Origin: a virus
IMG/VR virus record: IMGVR_UViG_3300004369_000667
Location: 1-36,839 of that record
Length of the DNA: 36,839 nt
Strand: one strand, 5' to 3'
Below are positions 22,889 to 31,791 of this stretch, piece by piece (the stretch's first letter is position 1; every line of letters starts with the position of its first letter). The position numbers and the translations under genes were made by a program. Under the pieces are notes generated by a model that did no database searches, was not told the DNA's origin, and was given only the letters and a program-made list of their open reading frames with translations.

Positions 22889-25800
22889 TTATACTGCTAA
22901 TGCAATACCTCTTAAATCTTTAATTCTAGGTGGATAAGCAGAGTTTGTTCCTAACATAACTATTTTCAATTGAAAAGTATTAAACTCATTTAATTGACTT
23001 GCACTAAATTTGTATTCTTTAAATGTTGAATCGTTAATAGATGGTGTAACTGTAACATCTTCTTCACCATCAACATTGAATGGTGTCCAACCTATTTCAG
23101 TTATATTTCTAGATTCTTCTGAAGAAGATAGTCTAAAATAGAGTTTTACACTAGAAGTAGATCTTACATTTTGTGTTAATCTTATATCTAAAGCAGTTGA
23201 TAAATTTTCTAATTCAACAGGTTTAGTTATATAAACAGCAGCTGCTGATGTTCCTGAACTTACTATATCTGAAACATAATTAGGTGTATTACCTGAAGTT
23301 GGATTGTTAATTTTATTTTGAATTACATATGCACTAACTCTTTGCAAATCTAACACTGGAGAAACTTTAGTGTTAGTAGTTGTAAATGTAATATTTACAA
23401 ATAAAGATTTGTTTGACGACATTTCATTTGCTTCATTGATTACACTAGCAACCATTTTAGGAGAAGTAAAGTGAATGTTATCATTTGCAATAACGGATAT
23501 TTCGTCATTTACCGATGTTAAACTAAATTCTGATTCTGAACCATGTACTGATTTGCCAGTAGTAGGTCTTATATTGTAAGAAATATTTGTACCCGGAACA
23601 CTTACCGTTTGTAAGTTTAAATTTAATACATCATACAATCTATTTTGTGTTGCTGTTATGGCAGTGCCTCCAATATCACCTGTAGCAGTTGCAGTCCCAG
23701 TAGTTGTAATATCGTAACTATCTAACGTAATATTTGAAATACTTGTATATGTTCCATTAATTGGATCTATAGATGTGTCAATACCATTGTAAGTACCTGC
23801 AGGAATACCTGCTATTGTAACATTGTTTGATGTGCCATGCATACCATGATTAGGATGTGAAATTGTAATTACACCAGAACCATTAGTTGTTCTAATTGCA
23901 TTTTCTTTTAATGTTCTAGTAGGCAAATTGTCGTTACATAAAGTAACTGTACCTGTAACATTTGAAAATTCTGCTCTTTTAATTTTAAATTTAATATCTT
24001 CATTTTGTTCAGCTGTCCAGGTAGAACCGTTTTGCGATTTAAACATAACACCAGCATATGGTTGTTGGGAAATTGTTCTGTCTGATCCTAATACTCTTTC
24101 TCCTAATCTTCCTACATAACAGTTGTAGTTATTACACATAGACATAATAACAAAACAATATTCTGTATTTTCTAGTAAATAAACCGGCGAATCAAAAGTA
24201 AATGTTGTAGCTGTTGTTGCATCAGTGCTTGTACTTACTGAAGCTGGATTTAAAGTTTTTTCAGAGAAAGGAACTATTCTTTTTCCTGGATAACCATTTA
24301 CAACTTCTCTAATTTGTACAGTTACCGGAATGTTAGTGTCTTTCGAGCTAAAAAATAAATCAATTGAAGTTACAAATACACCACCAATATCATCAATCAT
24401 AAATGTTTGTGATAATGGATCAGACCAACCAATTATAGTTTCGGTTCTTCTTGTTCTTGTTTGTGTTCCTCTGCTAGATGTTTCAATTGTACTTTCTCTA
24501 ACAACTAAAGGTTCTCTTGTAGAAATAATAGTTTCTTGTACAGTTTCTAAAGCACCTTTAGCAGAATAATCTGCTTCAGCTGAAGTTTCAACCGCTGTAC
24601 TTGATGCATTTGTTGATGAACTTGTTAATCTGAATACTCTTTGACCTGTTCTCCATCTAGGATTTGCGTTAACTTTTGAATCAGGAATCGTAAAAGTTCC
24701 TGAAATGGCACCGTTAATGTCTGTAACTAAATTATCTCCTAATGCACCACCGGTAGGTGTAACATAACTTATAATATCAATATTGTCGAAGAAAGGATAA
24801 ACTCTTGTTTGTGGTTTTAATCTTGTAGCACTAAAAGTTAATGTTCTACTTCTTAAAAAAGGAACTATACCTACACTAACTATTCTGTCGCCTATTGAAT
24901 TTCTTATTACATTTGGAACTATTCTTGATCTTATACCTGTTCTTGTAATTCCTATTTCACCAGTTTCAGTTATGTCATTAGCTCTAATAATTGCTCTTCC
25001 TCGCATAAGCTTAGAGCTTCTGTTTTCATTCACTGTTGGTGTTCCTGACCAAAACTCCTGCCATTCATTCCATACGGTACCTATCTCTACGTTTTGAAGA
25101 TTAGGATTTCCTAAATTTTGTACTAGTGTGTCAAAACCACCTATTCTATTAACAACTAATTCAGGTGTTCTTTCTGTTTCTTTCCATTCGTCTGACGGAG
25201 GTGTTAACGTAACACTACCAACCCAACTAAAAATATCAAATGGATTTACATTTTCAAATCTACTTGCAAATGGTTGATCAATTAAAGTTGCCTCAGTATA
25301 AGGTAATGTAATTAAATCTCCTGTTTTTGCATAATTGGCATCTACTCTATCGGCTGAAGTAATAGTACTACCGTCATTATCACTTTCAATTAATTGAACA
25401 GCATCCTCATTAAACATTGGTCTTAACTCACCTTTTGCCATATCAACTGAAGCTTTGTAGTCTAAATTTCTTACATCACCTATACTATGTCCTGTGAAAT
25501 TGTCTACTATAAATCCATTTTTAAATCTGTCAAATCCTTCTGCGTCTTGTACTTGTAAACTTTGTGCCTGCATTTCTAATAAAGAAAGTTGAGTATAATA
25601 TTCTATATTCTGTATTCTATTCTCTAATCTTCCAATATCTCTCATAGTATAACGTTTATTATCAACTCTAGTTATATCAATATCGGATGTATCAAATGTA
25701 TATGATGGAACATCTAATGTGTATAAATGCATTGCACCATCTAAATTTTTAGGTGCTTGAGGAATCAAAGCACTAGCTCCCTCTAATACTTTAAATTGAC

Positions 25801-28800
25801 CATCTTTATCTAAAAATATTTTATCTATTCTTGGTAAATAATATTCTAAATCTGAAATTATATCAGCACCTATTTTAGCAACATCTACAGTTGAAGCACC
25901 AGAACCATTGTAAAATCTGTCTATGTCTCCTGAATTAATAGTTGAATCGTCATCAACTCTAGGTCTAAAGTCCAAACAGTCTCTTAACTCATAAACTATA
26001 CCAGTCGTATCGGAAGTATGACTAGGGATATCTTCGTAGTCGAGAGCACCTGAATAACTGTCAACAGTGAAAACATCTCCTGAACCGTGGGACAAATAAT
26101 CAAAATTTATTAATAATCTTCCCGTAGGTGCAATCTCTCCTGTTTTTAATTTTATTCTGCCAATATCATAAAAATTATCTCTTTGGCCATTATCTAAAGT
26201 AAATCTATTTGTAACATCTGTATGACTTGTTGTAGCAACAGTAGAAAAATCAGGCGACATAAAAATTGAATTGATTTCGTAAATGTCTGCCTTAGCTAAA
26301 CCTATTGTACCTGATTCAATAGTTGTTTGGTCTGATATGGCAATAGTACTATTTGAGTTTAATGTTTTTGTTTTTTCTTCAACCACCGATCTAGTAACAG
26401 TTGCTAAAATTTTAATTTTATGTCCTGAATAATTAGCACCAAAATCAAGTATTAAGGATTTTCCTACTGGAGAACCACTTAATGTAAATATCGTGTTTGA
26501 TTCGTGATTGACTCCGTTTAATGCTAAAAAATTTCCTACAGCGCCTGTTGCACCGGCACCAAGTTCCATAATTGAAACTGAAAAGTCTGAATTTGATAAA
26601 GATGAAAATAATTCGTTTGTACCTGCTGTTATAGTTGCGTCACCATTTCCTCCTAAAGTTGTTGTAAAATGTCTTCTTACTTTAAAATTCGTATCACTAG
26701 CACCAGAGTTAGAAGTTGTTTTTAATGTTTTAACTGTTGCAAATGGTAATCTAAATATGGAAATATTTTTATTTACATCATTAAGTTTTGCTCTGTTTCT
26801 AGTTGCATTTGATTTAGTTGATACATCTGAACTTTCAACATTACTTGTAAATTCTAAAGAAGTATCTGATGTAATAGCTTCAATAATTTTTGTAACTGAA
26901 CTACCAGCATCTGTTGTAATACTGACTGAATCACCTATTCTCAATTCTCTATTAAATTTAGTACCAAAACCTGTAACTAAATTACTACTGTTTGCAATTG
27001 AAACTGTACCTGTAATTTCTAAACTTTCTCCGTTTGTGGCATCTAAAATTGTATCCGCTGTATATTTTGGAATAGGCGCTACTGCATCCATACCAATTTG
27101 TTTAGTAAATGAGAAATCGTATGATGTAACACCTTTAAATCCTCTAGCGTCTGCTTGAATAGTAGCAGTATTAGATGAAGTCCCGCCTGTTATAGTTTCT
27201 CCTTCTACAAATGTTCCTGATACGTTATATAATACTAAAACTGAATGATCTGCTGTACCACCACTTGTATATGCCGTAAAACCAGAACCATCTACATCTA
27301 ATTGAAAAGTTGAAGAAGTTGGATTTTTTACAGTGTATGTATTACCATTTAACTCTGTCATACCAACAACACTGTTAATTATAACTTGTTGACCATCCTG
27401 TAAAGTGTTTGTGGAACTTATCACAACAGGATTAGCCGCTGTTGCGTTTGTTATTACAAAAGAATTATTTGTTGATGATATATCAACTGTACCTTTAGCA
27501 CCCGAAGTACTACCCGTAATTTCTTCTCCTTGCGTAAATGCTTGATCTTTTGCAATATTGAGATGAGTAAACATAACAACATCAAATAAATAATGTTTGA
27601 AAACGTTTGTTGTAGCAGCAGAACTAGCATAAACACCACTAACAGCAGTGCCCGAACTATATTCAAATCCTTTAGATTTAGCACGACCTATTTGATTTAC
27701 GTTAGAACCTGACCCGGTATTTTCTGTTCCTCTTGCTGTTGCACCTACAAAACCAACAGGAGCCGTTGCTGTTTTATACAAATTAACATTTTTGAAAGCC
27801 TCAACATCGCCCGATACAAATCCAATATCTGGAGTACCGTAAACATTATTAACATTTACATAGTTTCCTACATCGAACACTACATTATTATTGTTTTGTG
27901 TATCAAAATCTCTTGCTTTGTTTACGTCAATAAAAGATGTACCAAGTGTTTCTATTTCAAATCCTCTAACGTATGCTTTACCTGGTCCCATTCCAGCCGC
28001 AACTTTAGTTTCAACACCACCATCACCTGCTGAGTAGATACCTCTATTTGTTCCTGATATTAAATGTTCTCTTAAATCTAAATCAAATTCTCTTACAGTA
28101 TAATCACCCGATTCATCAAATGTTCTTCTTGCTAATGTTTCTTCTAATACAGCATATTCTGTTGTTCTAACTTGATTTTGTATAAAACCATTTTTTAATC
28201 TTAATAATTCTACAAAGTTTGTATCGTCTGTATCAGTTAAAGATTTTTTAGTTAATGTTAAATCTATTTTAAATCTGTGAGCTCCTGGAGCATTTGTATT
28301 TGAAACTCCTTGAGCATTATCATTTAAACTTGCGTCATCGTTTTGAGTTATAAAAGATTCCACAACTAATAAACCTACTCTATAAGAAGGAGTGTTACTA
28401 TATTTTTCTAATATTAATTCTTGATTAGTTACACTAACATGATAACCATTTATGTAATAAACGCCTTCTTTAATTGAAGCTAAACTACCTGTTGCTGTAG
28501 AAGTTACTACCGCAGAGGCCGTTGTTACTGTACCTGATATAGTAGTTGTACCTGAAATTGTTTCTGAATTTGTAAATGCATTTGTAGTAAAATTTGAACC
28601 TGAATTTAAATATTTTACAAATAATGTGTTAGGGTCAGTGCCATCTGTTGCTGAAACTCCAACAACTCTTGCTATTACACCAGAAGAAGCACCTGTTAAT
28701 GTTAAACCTATAAAATCAGCTAAGGTAATGCCAACTGAAGCTGAATCTGTAAAAGAAGTTAATTTTACTGCATGGTAATTTAAATCATAAGAAATATCAC

Positions 28801-28996
28801 CAGGTATAACCATAGCGCCTTCTTCAAAGACATGGTCTGATATTCTTTCAATTTGATTTTGAAGAATAGATTGTGATTGTGTTAACTCTCTACCTTGTAC
28901 TGCAAAAGCAGGTCTAAAAAGAACTTTATGAAACTTTTTTGTTTCATTAAAGTCATCATAGTAAGGTGAAAGATTGAAGTCTGTTGGACTTGGCAT
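22889..28996 (-). CDS. Giant DUF4815-type tail/baseplate structural protein
   Basis: A 2035-residue protein. The N-terminus (FNLSPYYDDFNETKKFHKVL, then FRPAFAVQGRELTQSQSILQ) is the typical start of DUF4815 tail proteins of marine T4-like phages. It contains four copies of a short GExIxGxTSxAxxxV module (about 94-113, 141-157, 487-505, 596-614). Around 511-590 is an FCCH-like beta domain (ANPVVISSTNTLQDGQQVII, then GMTELNGNTYTV), with a related segment near the C-terminal quarter (NPINGTYTS-type). The C-terminal region has WSDPLSQTFMIDDIGGVFVT and EVVNGYPGKRIVPFSEKTL, a receptor-binding style beta domain. Probably a peripheral baseplate or fibre-anchoring protein. A GGGAGA ribosome site supports the start. 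Confidence 0.8.
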   Translation of the reverse strand: MPSPTDFNLSPYYDDFNETKKFHKVLFRPAFAVQGRELTQSQSILQNQIERISDHVFEEGAMVIPGDISYDLNYHAVKLTSFTDSASVGITLADFIGLTLTGASSGVIARVVGVSATDGTDPNTLFVKYLNSGSNFTTNAFTNSETISGTTTISGTVTTASAVVTSTATGSLASIKEGVYYINGYHVSVTNQELILEKYSNTPSYRVGLLVVESFITQNDDASLNDNAQGVSNTNAPGAHRFKIDLTLTKKSLTDTDDTNFVELLRLKNGFIQNQVRTTEYAVLEETLARRTFDESGDYTVREFDLDLREHLISGTNRGIYSAGDGGVETKVAAGMGPGKAYVRGFEIETLGTSFIDVNKARDFDTQNNNNVVFDVGNYVNVNNVYGTPDIGFVSGDVEAFKNVNLYKTATAPVGFVGATARGTENTGSGSNVNQIGRAKSKGFEYSSGTAVSGVYASSAATTNVFKHYLFDVVMFTHLNIAKDQAFTQGEEITGSTSGAKGTVDISSTNNSFVITNATAANPVVISSTNTLQDGQQVIINSVVGMTELNGNTYTVKNPTSSTFQLDVDGSGFTAYTSGGTADHSVLVLYNVSGTFVEGETITGGTSSNTATIQADARGFKGVTSYDFSFTKQIGMDAVAPIPKYTADTILDATNGESLEITGTVSIANSSNLVTGFGTKFNRELRIGDSVSITTDAGSSVTKIIEAITSDTSLEFTSNVESSDVSTKSNATRNRAKLNDVNKNISIFRLPFATVKTLKTTSNSGASDTNFKVRRHFTTTLGGNGDATITAGTNELFSSLSNSDFSVSIMELGAGATGAVGNFLALNGVNHESNTIFTLSGSPVGKSLILDFGANYSGHKIKILATVTRSVVEEKTKTLNSNSTIAISDQTTIESGTIGLAKADIYEINSIFMSPDFSTVATTSHTDVTNRFTLDNGQRDNFYDIGRIKLKTGEIAPTGRLLINFDYLSHGSGDVFTVDSYSGALDYEDIPSHTSDTTGIVYELRDCLDFRPRVDDDSTINSGDIDRFYNGSGASTVDVAKIGADIISDLEYYLPRIDKIFLDKDGQFKVLEGASALIPQAPKNLDGAMHLYTLDVPSYTFDTSDIDITRVDNKRYTMRDIGRLENRIQNIEYYTQLSLLEMQAQSLQVQDAEGFDRFKNGFIVDNFTGHSIGDVRNLDYKASVDMAKGELRPMFNEDAVQLIESDNDGSTITSADRVDANYAKTGDLITLPYTEATLIDQPFASRFENVNPFDIFSWVGSVTLTPPSDEWKETERTPELVVNRIGGFDTLVQNLGNPNLQNVEIGTVWNEWQEFWSGTPTVNENRSSKLMRGRAIIRANDITETGEIGITRTGIRSRIVPNVIRNSIGDRIVSVGIVPFLRSRTLTFSATRLKPQTRVYPFFDNIDIISYVTPTGGALGDNLVTDINGAISGTFTIPDSKVNANPRWRTGQRVFRLTSSSTNASSTAVETSAEADYSAKGALETVQETIISTREPLVVRESTIETSSRGTQTRTRRTETIIGWSDPLSQTFMIDDIGGVFVTSIDLFFSSKDTNIPVTVQIREVVNGYPGKRIVPFSEKTLNPASVSTSTDATTATTFTFDSPVYLLENTEYCFVIMSMCNNYNCYVGRLGERVLGSDRTISQQPYAGVMFKSQNGSTWTAEQNEDIKFKIKRAEFSNVTGTVTLCNDNLPTRTLKENAIRTTNGSGVITISHPNHGMHGTSNNVTIAGIPAGTYNGIDTSIDPINGTYTSISNITLDSYDITTTGTATATGDIGGTAITATQNRLYDVLNLNLQTVSVPGTNISYNIRPTTGKSVHGSESEFSLTSVNDEISVIANDNIHFTSPKMVASVINEANEMSSNKSLFVNITFTTTNTKVSPVLDLQRVSAYVIQNKINNPTSGNTPNYVSDIVSSGTSAAAVYITKPVELENLSTALDIRLTQNVRSTSSVKLYFRLSSSEESRNITEIGWTPFNVDGEEDVTVTPSINDSTFKEYKFSASQLNEFNTFQLKIVMLGTNSAYPPRIKDLRGIALAV

Positions 28997-29000
28997 AATA

Positions 29001-29006
29001 TCTCCC
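29001..29006 (-). promoter_or_regulatory. Ribosome binding site of the giant tail gene
   Basis: The minus strand reads GGGAGA, 4 nt before the ATG at 28996. It is stronger than most in the structural block and supports the chosen start. Confidence 0.55.
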
Positions 29007-29007
29007 T

Positions 29008-30474
29008 TTAAAACTCAATAACTAGTTTAATATTTTCTGTTTGATCTGTTGCTCTTTGAATAGGTGCTCTGTTTTCTATGTATAATATATCGCCAGAGTC
29101 ATGATCTATTTCAGGAGCAGAATACCCACTTGAAAATACAGCGTTGTTAACAGTTGAAGAAACAATTGTGTTCGGTGTTCCTGTAGCTGAAGATGTTTGA
29201 CCAGTGATTATGTTTGCACCAGAAAAGGCAGTTAAATTACCATTAGCGTCAAGGCCGGCATCATTATGTCTTGTTTGAATGTAATATAAAATTCTATTTA
29301 CTGAATCCCATTCTACAACTTTACCTACAGCACCAGTTGTTGCTTGATTAATTTCTTCATCATTTGTAAATGTTCCTGGTGTAGGTGAAGAGGCAAATAC
29401 AACTGCTTTAGTTGATCTTAATGTTGAAGCAGATGCTGCTGAACCACTTGATAATGGATCTCTTATTAAACAAATTTTTCTAAAATCATTTGCAGCATGA
29501 AAATCTCCAGAGTTTGCTGATTCTGATCCCTCTAAATTTACATTTAACATTACAAAAAATCCACCCAATTCTTCTACTGCATTAAAACCGTGACCACCTT
29601 TTGGAGAAATAATCACATCTAATTCTGCACCTGATAAACTTGTTGCACCAGCAGCAATAATTTCTGCGTTTGAAATTGTACCAAAAGTATAACCTGATCC
29701 AACAGCTGTCACAGTTACCGAAGAAATAATACCACCCGAAACTACTACGTCAGCAGTTGCACCTGTTCCGTCACCTTTAATAGTAACTGAATGTGTTCCG
29801 TTTGTTCCACTTGTACCTGCATTTTTAATTCTTACACAATTGATTGAACCATCAACAGCAGCTGAACTAACAGTTGAGTTAGTTGAAATTCCCATAAAGT
29901 CTGTTGATAAAAAGTTTGATTGTTGACCAGCTGACAGAGTACACATATATTTCCATCTATAATTATCAGCAGTTGTTATGATAGAATTGCCTGTTCCAGT
30001 TGGTTCAATTGTAGAATTTGTATTGTTATTGTTATCAATACATTTATAAACATTTCTGTCCGTAGTTAATACGTAATAAATAGCGTCATTTAAAGTTGTT
30101 GCACCACTATTAGCGGTTACTCTTGTAGATGTACTACCAGTAACATACTCACCATAATCATGTCTGTAAATATCAAACGTTCTTTCTGACCAGTTTATTC
30201 TTGGAACTGCAAAAGTAACATCTGAACTTGTAATTTTTTTAGCAGCAAGTAAATCGTCAAACGTATTAAATTCTCCAACAACTGAATCGCCTGGAGTTAC
30301 TGGAGCTACATCTGTTCCTTCGTAATTTGTACGAGCATCACCTCTTGTAAGTGTACCGTAAGCTTGTGGTCTTCCTAAACCAAGATAATAAACATTAGGA
30401 GAAGCTTCTGTAAAAGACTCGTGAAACTGTTCACTATTGTTTATTCTAAATTTTGTTGTTATTATTGCTGGCAT
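29008..30474 (-). CDS. 8: Baseplate wedge subunit gp8
   Basis: A 488-residue protein matching T4 gp8 at both ends and in the middle: ITTKFRINNSEQFHESF (T4 VTSKFRTEK), YYLGLGRPQAY, DSVVGEFNTFDDLL, FAVPRINWSERTFDIYRHD, VYKCIDNNN, NYRWKYMCTLS, FRKICLIRDPL, and the C-terminal DILYIENRAPIQRATDQTE (T4 MIYMENRPPIIMAMDQTE). T4 gp8 is 334 residues; the extra length lies mostly at about 200-300 and 365-440, where GTGY/GSGY-type and GExI-type beta modules are inserted. gp8 forms a dimer in each baseplate wedge. The comparison is from memory but consistent along the chain. Confidence 0.88.
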   Translation of the reverse strand: MPAIITTKFRINNSEQFHESFTEASPNVYYLGLGRPQAYGTLTRGDARTNYEGTDVAPVTPGDSVVGEFNTFDDLLAAKKITSSDVTFAVPRINWSERTFDIYRHDYGEYVTGSTSTRVTANSGATTLNDAIYYVLTTDRNVYKCIDNNNNTNSTIEPTGTGNSIITTADNYRWKYMCTLSAGQQSNFLSTDFMGISTNSTVSSAAVDGSINCVRIKNAGTSGTNGTHSVTIKGDGTGATADVVVSGGIISSVTVTAVGSGYTFGTISNAEIIAAGATSLSGAELDVIISPKGGHGFNAVEELGGFFVMLNVNLEGSESANSGDFHAANDFRKICLIRDPLSSGSAASASTLRSTKAVVFASSPTPGTFTNDEEINQATTGAVGKVVEWDSVNRILYYIQTRHNDAGLDANGNLTAFSGANIITGQTSSATGTPNTIVSSTVNNAVFSSGYSAPEIDHDSGDILYIENRAPIQRATDQTENIKLVIEF

Positions 30475-30501
30475 AATTATTATTTCTATCTATAATGTTT
30501 T

Positions 30502-31713
30502 CTATGATGTTGTTCCATAAATTGTTTTTAATGTAGCGCCTGTAGAATCTTTAATTAATAAACTTTGAGTATTGGCTAAGGTACCTAAAGTAATTGTTCC
30601 GCCAGTAATATTTACATTATTTGAGTCTTGGGTAGCTATTGTACCTGTTCCTGCTATTGCAAATGTTTGCCAAGTAATACTAGTTGTGCCCATAGTAACC
30701 ATGACAGTATTTTGAACGAAAGACGTTTCTGCATTAGCAGTACCACTTATTACGTAAACAAAATCTCCTGCTTGCACATCAGCTGCTTCATCGTAATCTG
30801 TTGCTCTTGTCCAAACTGTTGTGCTCGTTCTGGTGTAAATACCGTTTTGAAGAGCAGTAGTTTGATCTTTTACTAAAATTCTATCGCCGTTTGTTAAAGC
30901 TATATCGTCAATTGAGGTAACAGCTGAACCAAAAGTTAATGTAGCACCTACACCTGCTGTGCCGTTAGCATATGTAGCTGTTATATTTGCTGTTGTTGCT
31001 ACTTCTACCGATTCATGTACTACTAAACCAGCAGACGATGTTGCAACTTTATTATCAACATATTGTTTAGTTGCAATTCCTAAATTAACCGTTGGATCAG
31101 CAGCCACAACTATTTTACCTGTACTATCTCCACTTAACCAAGTTACTATAGAATCGCCACTAGCTTGTGATGCTACAATAAATTGGTAATCTGTTGCTAC
31201 AGCGCCAGCTGCTTGTCCTATAATTATGTTTCCTTTTTCAGTTGTAATGTCAGCACCTGCATTGTATCCTATAAAAGTATTAGTATTTCCTGAAGATACT
31301 GTTAATCCTGCACTTGCACCTATCAGAGTATTTTTATCACTTGAAACAACTTTACCTGCTTCGTTACCTATAGCGGTATTATCTGATTCGGATGTTAATG
31401 TTGATAAAGAATTAAAACCTACAGCAGTATTATTATCTCCTGAAGTTATAGCGTATAAACTATTTTTACCAACACCAACGTTTTCTGTAGCGTTGTTTAA
31501 AGTTCCTGTAGTACTATGACCAACTAATAAGGAACTTGAAAAATTTGCACCCTCTGTTTTACCTGAAATAAATCCGGAAGTTAGAGTTGAGCCATCTCCG
31601 AAAGCAGCATAAATTTCATCAAAGTTATCATTGATGATATCACCACCTGCTCTAATAGTAGAACCTGTTCCGTCGTTTGCTGTTGTTCCTATTGATATTG
31701 TTTGTTTTGCCAT
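30502..31713 (-). CDS. Fibre-like virion protein with YadA-like head repeats
   Basis: A 403-residue protein. The N-terminus (ISIGTTANDGTGSTIRAGGD then NDNFDEIYAAFGDG) is a common phage fibre start. Residues about 75-170 carry repeats of the form NTAVGFNSLSTLTSESDNTA and NTLIGASAG, like trimeric YadA-head repeats. TKQYVDNKVATSSAG (about 218) starts a second region seen in fibre proteins (HESVEVATTANITATYANG; NGDRILVKDQTTALQNGIYT). The C-terminus, LLIKDSTGATLKTIYG, is shared with the protein at 22136. It lies between gp7-like and gp8, where T4 has no gene, and is led by two or three late promoter boxes, so it may be highly expressed. Confidence 0.8.
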   Translation of the reverse strand: MAKQTISIGTTANDGTGSTIRAGGDIINDNFDEIYAAFGDGSTLTSGFISGKTEGANFSSSLLVGHSTTGTLNNATENVGVGKNSLYAITSGDNNTAVGFNSLSTLTSESDNTAIGNEAGKVVSSDKNTLIGASAGLTVSSGNTNTFIGYNAGADITTEKGNIIIGQAAGAVATDYQFIVASQASGDSIVTWLSGDSTGKIVVAADPTVNLGIATKQYVDNKVATSSAGLVVHESVEVATTANITATYANGTAGVGATLTFGSAVTSIDDIALTNGDRILVKDQTTALQNGIYTRTSTTVWTRATDYDEAADVQAGDFVYVISGTANAETSFVQNTVMVTMGTTSITWQTFAIAGTGTIATQDSNNVNITGGTITLGTLANTQSLLIKDSTGATLKTIYGTTS

Positions 31714-31725
31714 TGTTATAATAAG

Positions 31726-31733
31726 TATTTATA
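31726..31733 (-). promoter_or_regulatory. T4-type late promoter box (proximal)
   Basis: The minus strand reads TATAAATA, 12 nt before the ATG at 31713. It is the nearest of three such boxes in 66 bp. Confidence 0.6.
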
Positions 31734-31738
31734 CTTAA

Positions 31739-31746
31739 TATTTATA
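31739..31746 (-). promoter_or_regulatory. T4-type late promoter box (middle)
   Basis: The minus strand reads TATAAATA, 25 nt before the ATG at 31713. The spacing leaves room for a short leader, so this copy may be the functional one. Confidence 0.58.
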
Positions 31747-31783
31747 CGTTTATTTTCATTTCCTTTAAACTTTTTATACCTTA

Positions 31784-31791
31784 TATTTATA
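31784..31791 (-). promoter_or_regulatory. T4-type late promoter box (distal)
   Basis: The minus strand reads TATAAATA, overlapping the stop codon of the gp7-like gene and lying 70 nt before the ATG at 31713. It may be a promoter or a chance result of the AT-rich end. Confidence 0.4.

Noticed and set aside
26508-27158. 216-codon plus-strand open frame
   Set aside because: Lies wholly antisense to the 2035-residue tail protein gene, has no ribosome site or recognisable domain, and the tail gene is well supported.
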